Position numbers and translations under genes: made by a program. Below, one piece after another: positions 23,786 through 31,618 of a stretch of 64,000 nucleotides of DNA. The DNA is taken from contig NZ_CP084561.1 in NCBI RefSeq assembly GCF_021789315.1, positions 3,100,001-3,164,000 on the forward strand. Direction: 5' to 3'. The stretch comes from Arthrobacter sp. FW305-BF8 (GTDB lineage: Bacteria; Actinomycetota; Actinomycetes; Actinomycetales; Micrococcaceae). The stretch's first letter is position 1. Every line of letters starts with the position of its first letter. The notes beneath the pieces were generated by a model, which worked only from the letters and a program-made list of their open reading frames with translations, was not told the DNA's origin and did not search any database.

Positions 23786-24762
23786 TAAAACAGCACCCGT
23801 GCCAGGGCCTGGCGGGCCTTGCCCACGCGTTCATCGGTGGTTCCGACAACTTCGAACAGCTCGAGCAGGCGCACGCGGGCGGACTCGCGTTCCGGGCCGA
23901 AGTTCCTGCCGATATACGCGACGACGCGGTTCAGGGCATCCTCCACATGGCCGCCGGCGAGATCAAGGTCGGCAATGCCCAGCTGGGCGGTGAGGTTGTC
24001 CGGTTCATCCGCGGCCAGCTGGCGCAGTGCCTCGCCCTCAGGTCCGGAAAGGCTCTGCAGGCGTTCCATGAGTTCCACCTGCGCCAGGCCAGCCTTGGCC
24101 TCGGCGTCCGCCGGCATCTCGACGAGCGCCTGCCGGTAGGCAGCGGCCGCAGCAGCGTAGTCACCCTCTTCAATCGCGTCGAAGGCCTTCTGGTGAAGCG
24201 GCGGCAGAGGGGCCGGGGCGGATTCTTCCGATGTGCCCGCGCCGCCTCCGACGTTGCCGGTCACTCCGTTGGCGGCCGCAACCGTGAGCAGTTCGTCCAG
24301 CAGCGGGCGGATCTGCTCCTCGTCGGCGCCACCCTGGAAGAGCGGAACCGGCTGGCCCTTGAGCACGGCGACGGCGGTGGGAACGGCCTGCACCTGGAAC
24401 GCCTGGGCCAGTTGCGGGAATGCTTCGATGTCCGCGGCGGCGAGGACCAGCCGGCCGCCGTAACTCTGGATGATCCGGTCAAGCGCATCCAGCACGCTGG
24501 TGGACTCGGGCGAATAGGCGGCCCAGAGGGCAAATACCACGGGCACCTGGGCGGACAGCTCCACAAGGCTCTGGAAGTTCGCCTCGGTGACGTCCACCCG
24601 GAGCGCGGGTCCGGCGTCGGCCTGCTGGGAATCAGCGGCGCGCGTGTTGCCTGGAGGCGCCGGCGGCGCCGGGCGCTGCTTGAGGGAGGAGAGGTCGACG
24701 GCGCCGCGAAGGTTAAGCTGGCTCGCGGCCGAAGGGACAGGGCGGGAAGCTGGCGAACTCAT
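23785..24762 (-). CDS. Thioredoxin-like/TPR co-chaperone (YbbN-like)
   Basis: Cytosolic protein with an N-terminal thioredoxin fold (about residues 60-165) and C-terminal tetratricopeptide-like helices (about 200-320), the layout of CnoX/YbbN co-chaperones. The position of the thioredoxin CxxC reads AAYSPES, so the redox pair is missing and oxidoreductase activity is not expected. A Pro/Ala-rich N-terminal tail precedes the fold. Length is 325 residues from the ATG at 24762, which follows TAGAGT plus 7 bases; the frame upstream of it is not family-like. Confidence 0.87.
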   Translation of the reverse strand: MSSPASRPVPSAASQLNLRGAVDLSSLKQRPAPPAPPGNTRAADSQQADAGPALRVDVTEANFQSLVELSAQVPVVFALWAAYSPESTSVLDALDRIIQSYGGRLVLAAADIEAFPQLAQAFQVQAVPTAVAVLKGQPVPLFQGGADEEQIRPLLDELLTVAAANGVTGNVGGGAGTSEESAPAPLPPLHQKAFDAIEEGDYAAAAAAYRQALVEMPADAEAKAGLAQVELMERLQSLSGPEGEALRQLAADEPDNLTAQLGIADLDLAGGHVEDALNRVVAYIGRNFGPERESARVRLLELFEVVGTTDERVGKARQALARVLF

Positions 24763-24769
24763 AGCTCCC

Positions 24770-24775
24770 ACTCTA
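24770..24775 (-). promoter_or_regulatory. Leaderless -10 box of the thioredoxin/TPR gene
   Basis: TAGAGT on the minus strand, 7 bases before the ATG at 24762. Confidence 0.55.
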
Positions 24776-24782
24776 GCCACAA

Positions 24783-24812
24783 GAGCGGCCGCGGTAAGCA
24801 CCGCGGCCGCTC
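24783..24812 (-). terminator. Terminator after the large membrane protein gene
   Basis: Perfect 13-base arms (GAGCGGCCGCGGT and its complement) around a 4-base loop, 33 bases past the stop at 24845 on the minus strand. Confidence 0.7.
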
Positions 24813-24844
24813 GAGTGACGGCAGGTTTACGACAAAGCCGTTCC

Positions 24845-26587
24845 CTACTTGAAGCTGGCGCCAACCAGTCCGCGCGTGGCGGCCACGAGCTTCATCGGAT
24901 CCTTCGAGGCGGCCGGCGGCACATAGACGGCCACGGATTCGGCGAATTTCAGCACCATCCCGGTAGTGGTCTCCTTGCCGCCGGCGAGAACGGCCGCATC
25001 GTTGCCGATGGACAGCTTGTCGCCCACCGCCTTGGGGGTGCCGTCGAAGTTGAAGGTCAGGCGGCCAAGGACCAGCGCCCCGCCGTCCTCCGTCCGGAAC
25101 ACGACAGTGCTCTCCGGAATGACCTTGTGCGTGAACGCGAACTTGCCGTCGACGCCATCCTTCACGATGTCAGCCTGGTAGGACAGCGTGTCCGCGATGT
25201 ACGGGGATGATTCCCCTTCAACCAGCTTGCTCTTGAATGTGGAGTTGGACTTGGTCAGCCGGTCAGCCAGGCCGGCGAGCGCTTCCTGCCCGCTGTAGAG
25301 CAGGCCGGACTTGTCGTCCGCGGCAAGCGACTCGGTGCCCCCGCGCACGATCGCGGGGAAGGTGGTGCCGGGCTGCAGCGGCGACGTGCCCACAAGCTTG
25401 TAGTTTTCCCGCGGCGAGTTCTGCACGAGCGTCAGCAGCTGAGGCACGACGTTGCCTTCGCCCTGCGTAACGGCCATGACAGAGCGCGGCCATTCGCGCT
25501 TGTCCGTCACCACCGTGGTCAGGAGCTTCGTGGAACGCACAGGCATGCGCGCGTCATAGGAGGCCACACGCGACCTGATCTTGTAGTTCTGGGTCCGGAC
25601 CTCAAGTTCCGTTCCGGCAACGCGGGCGGTCAGCTTCTTGGCGTCCTTGGCGGCGTCGCCCGCGTCGGTGGCGCTGGCCACCTGCTCCAGGATGCGGCGG
25701 AACTGGGCGTCCAGGACCACCGGCGTGCCCGTCGCTGCAGGGGCTGCGGATGCGCTGTTCGTCGGGGCCGCGGACGTGCTGGCCTGGGCGGCAGCTGCGC
25801 CGCCGGCGAGGACAGCGGCGGTGGTGGCCGCGACCACCACGCTGAGCCGCGCGGAGGAGGACCGTTCACCAGCCTTGGCCGCCGCCTTGGCGCGGGCGCG
25901 CCGGGCAAACGGGCTGCCCTGCTTGTCCGTGGCCTTGCCGGCGGACCCGCCGTCAGCCGACCCGCCGTCGCGGGGGGCCCCGCCCTTGGGCTTGAGGACC
26001 AGCAGTACCCCTCCCGCGATAATGAGGAGTCCGCCGAGGACCATGAGCGGCACGGCCCAGGGCATGGAGGTGTCATTGGGGAACGTCATGGAAATGGACG
26101 ACGGCGCGGGCTTCTTTCCGTCTGCTGCGAGCAGCAGGGACCAATCGCCGTCGGCCGGGGCGGACCACGTGTAGTCCAGCTCGCCGCTGGCGTTCTCGGT
26201 GCTGACCCAAAGGTCGGAGCCGGCAGGCGACGGCGCGCTGGCTTCGCCGTCGGTGTGCTTAACCTGCAGCGACTTCTTGTCCTCGGAAAGTCCGGTGACC
26301 GTGTTGTGGGCGGTTTTGCCCACCCAGGCGTCGACGTCATCCGGGCGTCCGGCCGCGAGCAGGAAGCTGCCCTCACCCTTGACCTTGATGGTGACCGTTC
26401 CGCCCTCGAGGGTGCGGAGCTTCTGGTCGATCACGGTCAGGGGTGCGGCTTCGCCGGCGGAAGCCGTTGCCGTGACCGTCTCGGCAGGGGCCCAGAAGGT
26501 CTTCTGCCCGATGCCGGCCAGCAGTGTCAGGAGGCCGAGCAGCACAAGTGCAACTGCAGTCTTGAAACGCAAAGGAATACCTATCAT
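24845..26587 (-). CDS. Membrane-anchored protein of unknown function (possibly DUF8094-type)
   Basis: 580 residues, function not recognised. Hydrophobic segments lie near residues 9-29, 176-197 and 248-268. The first 175 residues form a soluble Val/Thr/Gly-rich domain between two membrane segments, probably outside the cell. A basic, Ala/Lys/Gly-rich linker (200-245) precedes the third segment, and a 300-residue soluble C-terminal domain follows, again probably external. I recall similar actinobacterial proteins annotated DUF8094, without confirmation. GGAGGTAA lies 12 bases before the ATG. The upstream 190-base divergent region has GTAAC-N6-GTTAC (26610-26625). Confidence 0.7.
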   Translation of the reverse strand: MIGIPLRFKTAVALVLLGLLTLLAGIGQKTFWAPAETVTATASAGEAAPLTVIDQKLRTLEGGTVTIKVKGEGSFLLAAGRPDDVDAWVGKTAHNTVTGLSEDKKSLQVKHTDGEASAPSPAGSDLWVSTENASGELDYTWSAPADGDWSLLLAADGKKPAPSSISMTFPNDTSMPWAVPLMVLGGLLIIAGGVLLVLKPKGGAPRDGGSADGGSAGKATDKQGSPFARRARAKAAAKAGERSSSARLSVVVAATTAAVLAGGAAAAQASTSAAPTNSASAAPAATGTPVVLDAQFRRILEQVASATDAGDAAKDAKKLTARVAGTELEVRTQNYKIRSRVASYDARMPVRSTKLLTTVVTDKREWPRSVMAVTQGEGNVVPQLLTLVQNSPRENYKLVGTSPLQPGTTFPAIVRGGTESLAADDKSGLLYSGQEALAGLADRLTKSNSTFKSKLVEGESSPYIADTLSYQADIVKDGVDGKFAFTHKVIPESTVVFRTEDGGALVLGRLTFNFDGTPKAVGDKLSIGNDAAVLAGGKETTTGMVLKFAESVAVYVPPAASKDPMKLVAATRGLVGASFK

Positions 26588-26779
26588 CAGCGGGGGTTTA
26601 CCTCCAATAGTAACCGTTTTGTTACCAACAGGCCGGATCGGGGGCCGCGGAGCCCCTGATGCCGGCCCATCGAAACGCCGCCCGCCCGGCTATTCACAAG
26701 GCTGCTGATAGTGTTTGCGATGATCATCACATCCGGCCCGCAGCCGCGGCGCCACGCACGGTAAAGGCATCAAAAAGCA
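26588..26779. promoter_or_regulatory. Divergent intergenic region with GTAAC-N6-GTTAC inverted repeat
   Basis: The 192 bases separate two divergent membrane-protein genes. The inverted repeat at 26610-26625 is the only clear element. A TACTAT sequence on the minus strand near it could be a -10 box. I see no small gene. Confidence 0.35.
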
Positions 26780-28147
26780 GTGACTGAACACACGGATCCG
26801 TCCATGCGCGGCCCCGAAGATCTGCCCGACGCCGACTCCCCCCAGAGCCTGCCGGCACCACAGGACACTGCTGCACACCACGCGGCAGAGTCCAGCACCG
26901 CGCCGCAGCCCGCCCCGCACCAGAAGCCCGTCAAGACGAAGGGCCGTCCGGCAGCCCTCGGTGCCGTGCTGAGGCGTCTGCGCCAGCCGATCCCCGGCGC
27001 CCAGCCGCGGCTCCGGTTTGAATTCCCGCCAGAGCATCCCGACAACCTTCAGGCAGAAGATGCCGGCGAATCCGGGGACACCGAGCGTTTCGGTTCGCCC
27101 GGGCCCCGCATCTCGACGCAACACCCGCTGTACCTGGGATTCATGGGCACCGTGGGCGTCGGCTTGGCCCTCCTGGTCTACTGGATCGGTTCCCACACCA
27201 CCCAGCTACTGCTCTGGATCGTGGCCGCCCTGTTCATCGCCCTCGGCCTGGACCCGGTGGTGCGCTGGCTGGAGGGCAGGAAGATCCCCCGGCCCGCCGG
27301 CATCCTCGTGTCGGTATCCGTGCTGATGCTCGCCGTCGTCGGCTTCTTCGCCACCCTCATCCCCACGATCGTGGAGCAGGTCACCGAGCTCGTGAAGCAG
27401 GCTCCAGTGTGGGTGCGCGACTTCATTAACTCGGATTTCTTCCGGACGGTGGACAACCAGTTCGGCGTTCGCGACCGCATCACGGAGGAACTGGACAAGT
27501 TCGTCAAGAACCCGGAGGCCATGAGCGGCATCTTCGGCGGCGTCGTCGGCTTCGGTTCGACGGTGGCCAATGGCCTCTTCGGCACCCTGATCGTGCTGGT
27601 GCTCAGCCTGTACTTCCTCGCCGCCCTGCCCGCAATGAAGAAATGGGGCTACCGGCTGGCACCGCGGTCCCGGCGGGGACGGGTTGAGGCGCTGTCCGAG
27701 GAGATCAGCCGCTCCGTGGGCAACTACGTCATCGGCCAGGCGGTGGTCGCCCTCCTGAATGCCACCTTTGCCTTCATTGTCATGTCCATCATCGGCGTTC
27801 CGTTCGCCGTGCTGCTGACGTTCGTGGTGGCGCTGCTGGCCTTCATCCCCCTGGTGGGCGGGCTCATCGCCGGCGTGGTGGTCATCCTGATCACGCTGAC
27901 GCTGGGCTGGCAGTCCGCCCTGGCCTACGCCATCTGCTACTTCGCCTACCTGCAGTTCGAGGCGTACTTCATCTCGCCGCGCATCATGCAGAAAGCAGTG
28001 GCGGTGCCGGGCGCCGTTGCTGTCATCTCGGTGATAGCGGGCGGCAGCCTGCTAGGCGTCCTGGGGGCACTCATTGCCATCCCGACGGCGGCCGCCACCC
28101 TGCTGCTCATCAAGGAGATCTACATCGTGCGCCAGGACAAGCACTAA
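26780..28147 (+). CDS. AI-2E family transporter
   Basis: Polytopic membrane protein of the AI-2E/UPF0118 family; members include autoinducer-2 exporters and Na/H antiporters, so the substrate is open. The 455 residues start with a 110-residue Pro/Ala/Gln-rich tail longer than usual. About eight membrane segments follow, with the family core GNYVIGQAVVALLNATFAFIV and SIIGVPFAVLLTFVVALLAFIPLVGG, and IGVRQ-like C-terminal helices around AVAVPGAVAVISVIAGGSLLG. The GTG start has no strong Shine-Dalgarno sequence. Confidence 0.88.
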   Translation: MTEHTDPSMRGPEDLPDADSPQSLPAPQDTAAHHAAESSTAPQPAPHQKPVKTKGRPAALGAVLRRLRQPIPGAQPRLRFEFPPEHPDNLQAEDAGESGDTERFGSPGPRISTQHPLYLGFMGTVGVGLALLVYWIGSHTTQLLLWIVAALFIALGLDPVVRWLEGRKIPRPAGILVSVSVLMLAVVGFFATLIPTIVEQVTELVKQAPVWVRDFINSDFFRTVDNQFGVRDRITEELDKFVKNPEAMSGIFGGVVGFGSTVANGLFGTLIVLVLSLYFLAALPAMKKWGYRLAPRSRRGRVEALSEEISRSVGNYVIGQAVVALLNATFAFIVMSIIGVPFAVLLTFVVALLAFIPLVGGLIAGVVVILITLTLGWQSALAYAICYFAYLQFEAYFISPRIMQKAVAVPGAVAVISVIAGGSLLGVLGALIAIPTAAATLLLIKEIYIVRQDKH

Positions 28148-28194
28148 ACACGGGCAAGAATTAGACACAGGCAAGCACCAGGCTCACCCAAGCA

Positions 28195-28992
28195 TTAGAC
28201 GGCGGCGGCCACCGGCCCTTCCCATTCCTGCGGCAGGCCCTCGACTCCCGCGCCGTCGCGGGTGACGTCGTCCACGATCTCATTCAGCACCCGGGCGGCC
28301 TGCTTCTCCCCCACCCAAAGGTGCTTGGCGCCGTCGACCCCCACCACCCTGGCCTGCGGCACAAGGCCGAACCGGGCCTCTGCGGCGGCGGGCCGGAGGT
28401 AGTCGTCGTGCTCGGGCACCAGGACGGTCAGCGGCTTGCCGGCGGCCGCCCAGAGCAGCAAGTGCTCGTCGGTGGCGCGGTGCAGCGGCGGGGACAGCAG
28501 CACTGCGCCCTCCACCTGGGACGCCACCGGTTCCACGGCGCCGTACATGAGGGCGAGCTCGGTGCCGAAGGACCAGCCCACCAGCCAGCGGTTCGGCAGC
28601 CCCCGCTCGACGGCGAAGCGCACGGCCGCCTCCACGTCGTACCGCTCGCCGATGCCCTCTTCAAAGGTTCCGTCGCTGGTTCCGCGCGGCGAGGACGTGC
28701 CCCGGGTGTTGAAGCGCAGTACGGCCACTCCGGCCAGCGCCGGCAGCCGGTAGGAGGCCTTGCGGTACACGTGGGAATCCATGAAACCGCCATGTGTGGG
28801 CAGCGGATGGAGGGTGATCAGCGTGGCAGTGACCGGACCCGATTCCGGCAGAGCCAGTTCGCCCACAAGAGTGTGGCCGTCCTCGGTGTGAATTTCGATG
28901 TTTTCGCGCCGGGCGGGAAGCACCGTGGAGGCGCGGATCGTGGTGGCTGCTGATGGCTGGCTGAAAACGTACGACGCCGGGTCAAAAGTCAT
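28195..28992 (-). CDS. Alpha/beta hydrolase
   Basis: Hydrolase of unknown substrate, 265 residues. The nucleophile elbow GWSFGTEL carries the Ser. Upstream is the oxyanion-hole segment LHPLPTHGGFMDSHVYRK with a GxxxRFNTRGT-like loop (AVLRFNTRGTSSPRG). The acid is probably the Asp in VPEHDDYLRP and the His lies in GAKHLWVGE. This layout matches small serine hydrolases annotated as dienelactone- or CocE-like. The ATG at 28992 follows TAAGCT plus 7 bases; a GTG two codons upstream is also in frame. It is convergent with the AI-2E gene. Confidence 0.85.
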   Translation of the reverse strand: MTFDPASYVFSQPSAATTIRASTVLPARRENIEIHTEDGHTLVGELALPESGPVTATLITLHPLPTHGGFMDSHVYRKASYRLPALAGVAVLRFNTRGTSSPRGTSDGTFEEGIGERYDVEAAVRFAVERGLPNRWLVGWSFGTELALMYGAVEPVASQVEGAVLLSPPLHRATDEHLLLWAAAGKPLTVLVPEHDDYLRPAAAEARFGLVPQARVVGVDGAKHLWVGEKQAARVLNEIVDDVTRDGAGVEGLPQEWEGPVAAAV

Positions 28993-28999
28993 GCGCACC

Positions 29000-29005
29000 A
29001 GCTTA
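29000..29005 (-). promoter_or_regulatory. Leaderless -10 box of the hydrolase gene
   Basis: TAAGCT on the minus strand, 7 bases before the ATG at 28992. Confidence 0.5.
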
Positions 29006-29045
29006 TCTTCCGGCCGGGCTGCTCCCGGTACGGGTCCACAGGGCG

Positions 29046-29402
29046 TTAGCGGTACCGGAAGTTACGGGACGTCCAGCAGTTGGTGTGCCAGTGGCGCCGC
29101 TCGGCCAGCCCCGCGGCGGCTCCGAACAGGTGGTCGTCCGCCCAGACCACAAGGTGTGCGATCCCGGGCTGCACAGCGGTGGAGCAGCCCGGACAGATGT
29201 ACGTCTTCTCGGCGTTGCGCGCCGTCATGGTGCGCACCATCCAGTCGCCGTCCGGCGCGCTTTCCCTGCGGGCGATTCCCGCGCGGGCTCTCTCCAGGTC
29301 AAGTTCCGGGGCGGGACCTGCGCCGTGCTTTCCTCCGCCCGGCGTGTTTCCGGCGGCACCGCGACCGACTCTGGGGCGGCGGGGACGGTTGGAGCGGGGC
29401 AT
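29046..29402 (-). CDS. Small zinc-binding-type protein of unknown function
   Basis: 118 residues, not recognised. The first 45 residues are Arg/Pro/Gly-rich and basic. The C-terminal half has CPGCSTAVQPGIAHLVVWADDH followed by RHWHTNCW, a Cys-x2-Cys...His-x-x-Cys pattern that would suit one metal ion. The frame continues upstream into repeats at 29490-29513 with no plausible coding content, so the ATG at 29402 is chosen; GGAGG lies immediately before it. It is divergent from nucS. Confidence 0.75.
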   Translation of the reverse strand: MPRSNRPRRPRVGRGAAGNTPGGGKHGAGPAPELDLERARAGIARRESAPDGDWMVRTMTARNAEKTYICPGCSTAVQPGIAHLVVWADDHLFGAAAGLAERRHWHTNCWTSRNFRYR

Positions 29403-29489
29403 GCCTCCATTCTGCCTTAGCGGATCCCCATGCCCTGCGCTGCATGACACCGCGCTACTGCACGCCGCGGTTTCGTCCCTGCCTCGCGG

Positions 29490-29513
29490 CCCTGCAGGGC
29501 AGGCCCTGCAGGG
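29490..29513. promoter_or_regulatory. Two CCCTGCAGGG palindromes upstream of nucS
   Basis: Identical perfect 10-bp palindromes at 29490-29499 and 29504-29513, centres 14 bases apart. They end 18 bases before the nucS -10 box, so the second covers the -35 position. Likely a dimer-binding operator. Confidence 0.5.
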
Positions 29514-29531
29514 AAGACACTGCAGAGAAGG

Positions 29532-29537
29532 TATGGT
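29532..29537 (+). promoter_or_regulatory. Leaderless -10 box of nucS
   Basis: TATGGT, 7 bases before the GTG at 29545. Confidence 0.6.
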
Positions 29538-29544
29538 GTAGGGC

Positions 29545-30240
29545 GTGCGTCTCGTCATAGCCCGTTGCTCCGTTGATTATGTTGGCCGGCTCAAAGCCCA
29601 TCTCCCCCTCGCCACCCGGCTCCTGCTGGTGAAGGCCGACGGTTCGGTGCTGGTGCACTCCGACGGCGGCTCCTACAAGCCGCTGAACTGGATGAGCCCG
29701 CCCGCCGTTCTCCGCGTCACCTCCCCGGAGGACGCCGAAGTCGAAGTTGGCGTCGTAGAGCAGTGGACGGTGCAGTCGGCCAAGACGGACGACCGGCTCA
29801 TTATCAACATCCATGAACAGCTCCACGACAGCTCCCACGAACTGGGACAGGACCCCGGCCTGATCAAGGACGGCGTCGAGGCCGACCTGCAGCGGCTCCT
29901 CGCCGACCAGATCGAAACCCTCGGGGAAGGGTTCTCCCTGATCCGGCGGGAGTACTTCACCGCCATCGGACCAGTGGACATCCTTGCCCGGGATGCCGGC
30001 GGCGCCACGGTGGCCATTGAGCTGAAGCGCCGCGGGGACATCGACGGTGTGGAGCAGCTGACCCGGTACCTTGAACTGCTCAACCGGGATCCCCTGCTGG
30101 CACCGGTACGCGGCATCTTCGCCGCCCAGCAAATCAAGCCGCAGGCCAGGGTGCTTGCCACGGACCGTGGCATTGACTGCGTGACCCTGGATTACGACGC
30201 GATGCGGGGCGTGGACGACGTCGAGTCCCGGCTTTTCTGA
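29545..30240 (+). CDS. nucS: NucS/EndoMS mismatch-specific endonuclease
   Basis: Cuts both strands at DNA mismatches and replaces MutS/MutL repair in most Actinobacteria. The 231 residues include an N-terminal DNA-binding domain and a nuclease domain with GPVDILARD, the catalytic IELKRRGDIDGVEQLTRYLEL, and AAQQIKPQARVLA. The C-terminus ends in DDVESRLF, matching the short sliding-clamp-binding tail of the family. GTG start with TATGGT 7 bases upstream, so leaderless. Two palindromes overlap the promoter. Confidence 0.95.
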   Translation: MRLVIARCSVDYVGRLKAHLPLATRLLLVKADGSVLVHSDGGSYKPLNWMSPPAVLRVTSPEDAEVEVGVVEQWTVQSAKTDDRLIINIHEQLHDSSHELGQDPGLIKDGVEADLQRLLADQIETLGEGFSLIRREYFTAIGPVDILARDAGGATVAIELKRRGDIDGVEQLTRYLELLNRDPLLAPVRGIFAAQQIKPQARVLATDRGIDCVTLDYDAMRGVDDVESRLF

Positions 30241-30533
30241 CCCTACTTTTAGGCTGCGGGGCCGTAACGGATGGGTGATCAGGCGTTCACTGCGTATTTG
30301 CCCAAAATTTGGCGTAATTCGCGTTTTGACCGTTGACCAGACGGTTTGCCCATGAAATTCTTATACCAGTCTTTGTGTAGGTGGTTTTCATGCTCGCAAG
30401 ACATGTTGCGAGCGCGAAGCTCCTGCAACGCAATTCCGGTCATCGGGGGTGCAGGCCAGGATTCTTCTCGCGGAGTAACCAAGACCAGTACGAGGTGTGC
30501 TGGCCTTAAAAGTTCCATACTGAGGAGAAATAA
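30241..30533 (+). promoter_or_regulatory. Long 5' region of the cold-shock gene
   Basis: 293 bases with no gene. It holds a small palindrome CCAAAATTTGG (30302-30312) and two overlapping TTGACC boxes (30326-30338); a TTATAC box follows at 30361, at poor spacing. The likely transcript has a leader of more than 100 bases before GAGGAG (30522) and the ATG at 30534, as is usual for cold-shock genes. Confidence 0.45.
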
Positions 30534-30737
30534 ATGGCACAGGGAACCGTCAAGTGGTTCAACGCTGAAAAGGGCTTCGGCTTCATCACCCCGGACGACT
30601 CCGATGGCGATGTCTTCGTTCACTACTCCGAGATCCAGACCGGTGGCTTCAAGACCCTCGACGAGAACCAGCGCGTTCAGTTCGAAATCGGCCAGGGTGC
30701 CAAGGGCCCCCAGGCGACGGGCGTAACCGTCGTCTAA
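30534..30737 (+). CDS. Cold-shock protein (CspA family)
   Basis: Single OB-fold RNA chaperone of 67 residues, the typical size. RNP1 reads KGFGFITP and RNP2 VFVHYSEI; the N-terminus is MAQGTVKWFNAEKGFGF. GAGGAG lies at ideal spacing before the ATG, unlike the many leaderless genes nearby, and a long leader precedes it. A strong hairpin terminator follows. Codon choice is highly biased toward C/G third positions, which suggests high expression. Confidence 0.96.
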   Translation: MAQGTVKWFNAEKGFGFITPDDSDGDVFVHYSEIQTGGFKTLDENQRVQFEIGQGAKGPQATGVTVV

Positions 30738-30750
30738 TTTGTCGCAAAAT

Positions 30751-30787
30751 AAATGATCCTCGGCATTCGTGCCGGGGATCATTTTTT
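30751..30787. terminator. Terminator after the cold-shock gene
   Basis: Stem AAATGATCC...GGATCATTT with CGGCA/TGCCG, loop TTCG, followed by TTTT. On the minus strand T-rich sequence also follows, so it may stop atp operon transcripts too. Confidence 0.9.
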
Positions 30788-30833
30788 GTGTCACTAATAT
30801 TTTCAGACCATGAAACATTCACGGCGCCGCCTT

Positions 30834-30878
30834 GTGCGATTCAGGCCGGTGCGATTCAGACCGGTGCGATTCAGGCCG
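30834..30878. repeat. Three tandem 15-bp repeats downstream of DUF2550
   Basis: GTGCGATTCAGGCCG at 30834, 30849 (one base different) and 30864. They lie between the cold-shock terminator and the DUF2550 stop. Confidence 0.9.
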
Positions 30879-30890
30879 GTGGCGGCAGCC

Positions 30891-31322
30891 TCAGCGCCAG
30901 GTCCCCACGCCGATGACCGGGCCGGCTTCAAGCCACGAGGACAAACCCGTGTAGGCGTCGAACTTCATGGCCAGGAAGACATCCTCCCCTTCGTACCGAA
31001 GCTCCACGATCACCACATCGGGCTGCACCTTGACCAGTTCCGCCTCCGTGGGCTGGCGCCGGCCCAGCAGCTCAAGGGAACTCCGTTTGAAACGGTGGCC
31101 GGGCCGAACGCTCAGGGACAGCAGCCTGAACCACTCAAGCTCATTGTCCTGATAACGACAAACCCCCATCCGCCAGCTCTTTCCAGCCGTACGAATGGAG
31201 GCGTCCACCGTGCCCAGGGCGCGCCGCAGGTTGAAGCGGCGCACCCCAAACAGGCACAGCGTAAAAATCAGCACCGCAAACACGGTTGCTATGGCGATGA
31301 ACGGAAAGGAAGTAACGTCCAT
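30891..31322 (-). CDS. DUF2550 membrane protein
   Basis: 143 residues, function unknown. One N-terminal membrane anchor (residues about 5-25) precedes a basic cytoplasmic domain with RRALGTVDASIR and YEGEDVFLAMKFDAYTGLSSWLEAGP. In Actinobacteria this gene family regularly follows atpC, as here. The frame is open to 31385 inside atpC, but the ATG at 31322 places the anchor at the N-terminus. It overlaps no gene and is 10 bases beyond the atpC stop. Confidence 0.85.
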   Translation of the reverse strand: MDVTSFPFIAIATVFAVLIFTLCLFGVRRFNLRRALGTVDASIRTAGKSWRMGVCRYQDNELEWFRLLSLSVRPGHRFKRSSLELLGRRQPTEAELVKVQPDVVIVELRYEGEDVFLAMKFDAYTGLSSWLEAGPVIGVGTWR

Positions 31323-31332
31323 CAGGGTTGTG

Positions 31333-31617
31333 CTATCGGATCCCCGCAGTGGCCGCGTCACCCAGTTGGGCGTTGTCAGCAACAATTACCACCCGGTCGT
31401 TGTCGACGGAGAAGAACCCGCCGTCAACATCCACGGCAATGCGGTCGCCGGAAACCGGCTCGATTGCCAACTGGCCCTCGGCCAAAATCGCCAGCACGGG
31501 CGAGTGGCCGGGCAGGATTCCGATTTCACCATCGCTGGTGCGGGCCTTGACCATCTTGGCCGCCCCGGACCACACGAAGTGATCCGCTGCGACAATCTCA
31601 ACCTCAAGCTCAGCCAT
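31333..31617 (-). CDS. atpC: ATP synthase epsilon subunit
   Basis: Central-stalk subunit linking F1 gamma to the c-ring. The 94 residues cover only the N-terminal beta-sandwich: LEVEIVAADHFVWSGAA, GEIGILPGHSPVLAIL and GGFFSVDNDRVVIVADNA. The C-terminal two-helix domain found in E. coli (139 residues) is absent, so ATP-dependent autoinhibition by those helices is not expected. The ATG at 31617 is one base beyond the atpD stop. Confidence 0.95.
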   Translation of the reverse strand: MAELEVEIVAADHFVWSGAAKMVKARTSDGEIGILPGHSPVLAILAEGQLAIEPVSGDRIAVDVDGGFFSVDNDRVVIVADNAQLGDAATAGIR

Positions 31618-31618
31618 A

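Noticed and set aside
29455..30132. 225-residue minus-strand frame
   Set aside because: Antisense to nucS, whose catalytic motifs are clear.
30326..30366. Consensus sigma-70 type promoter of the cold-shock gene
   Set aside because: TTGACC and TTATAC are 22-29 bases apart, too far for a normal spacer.
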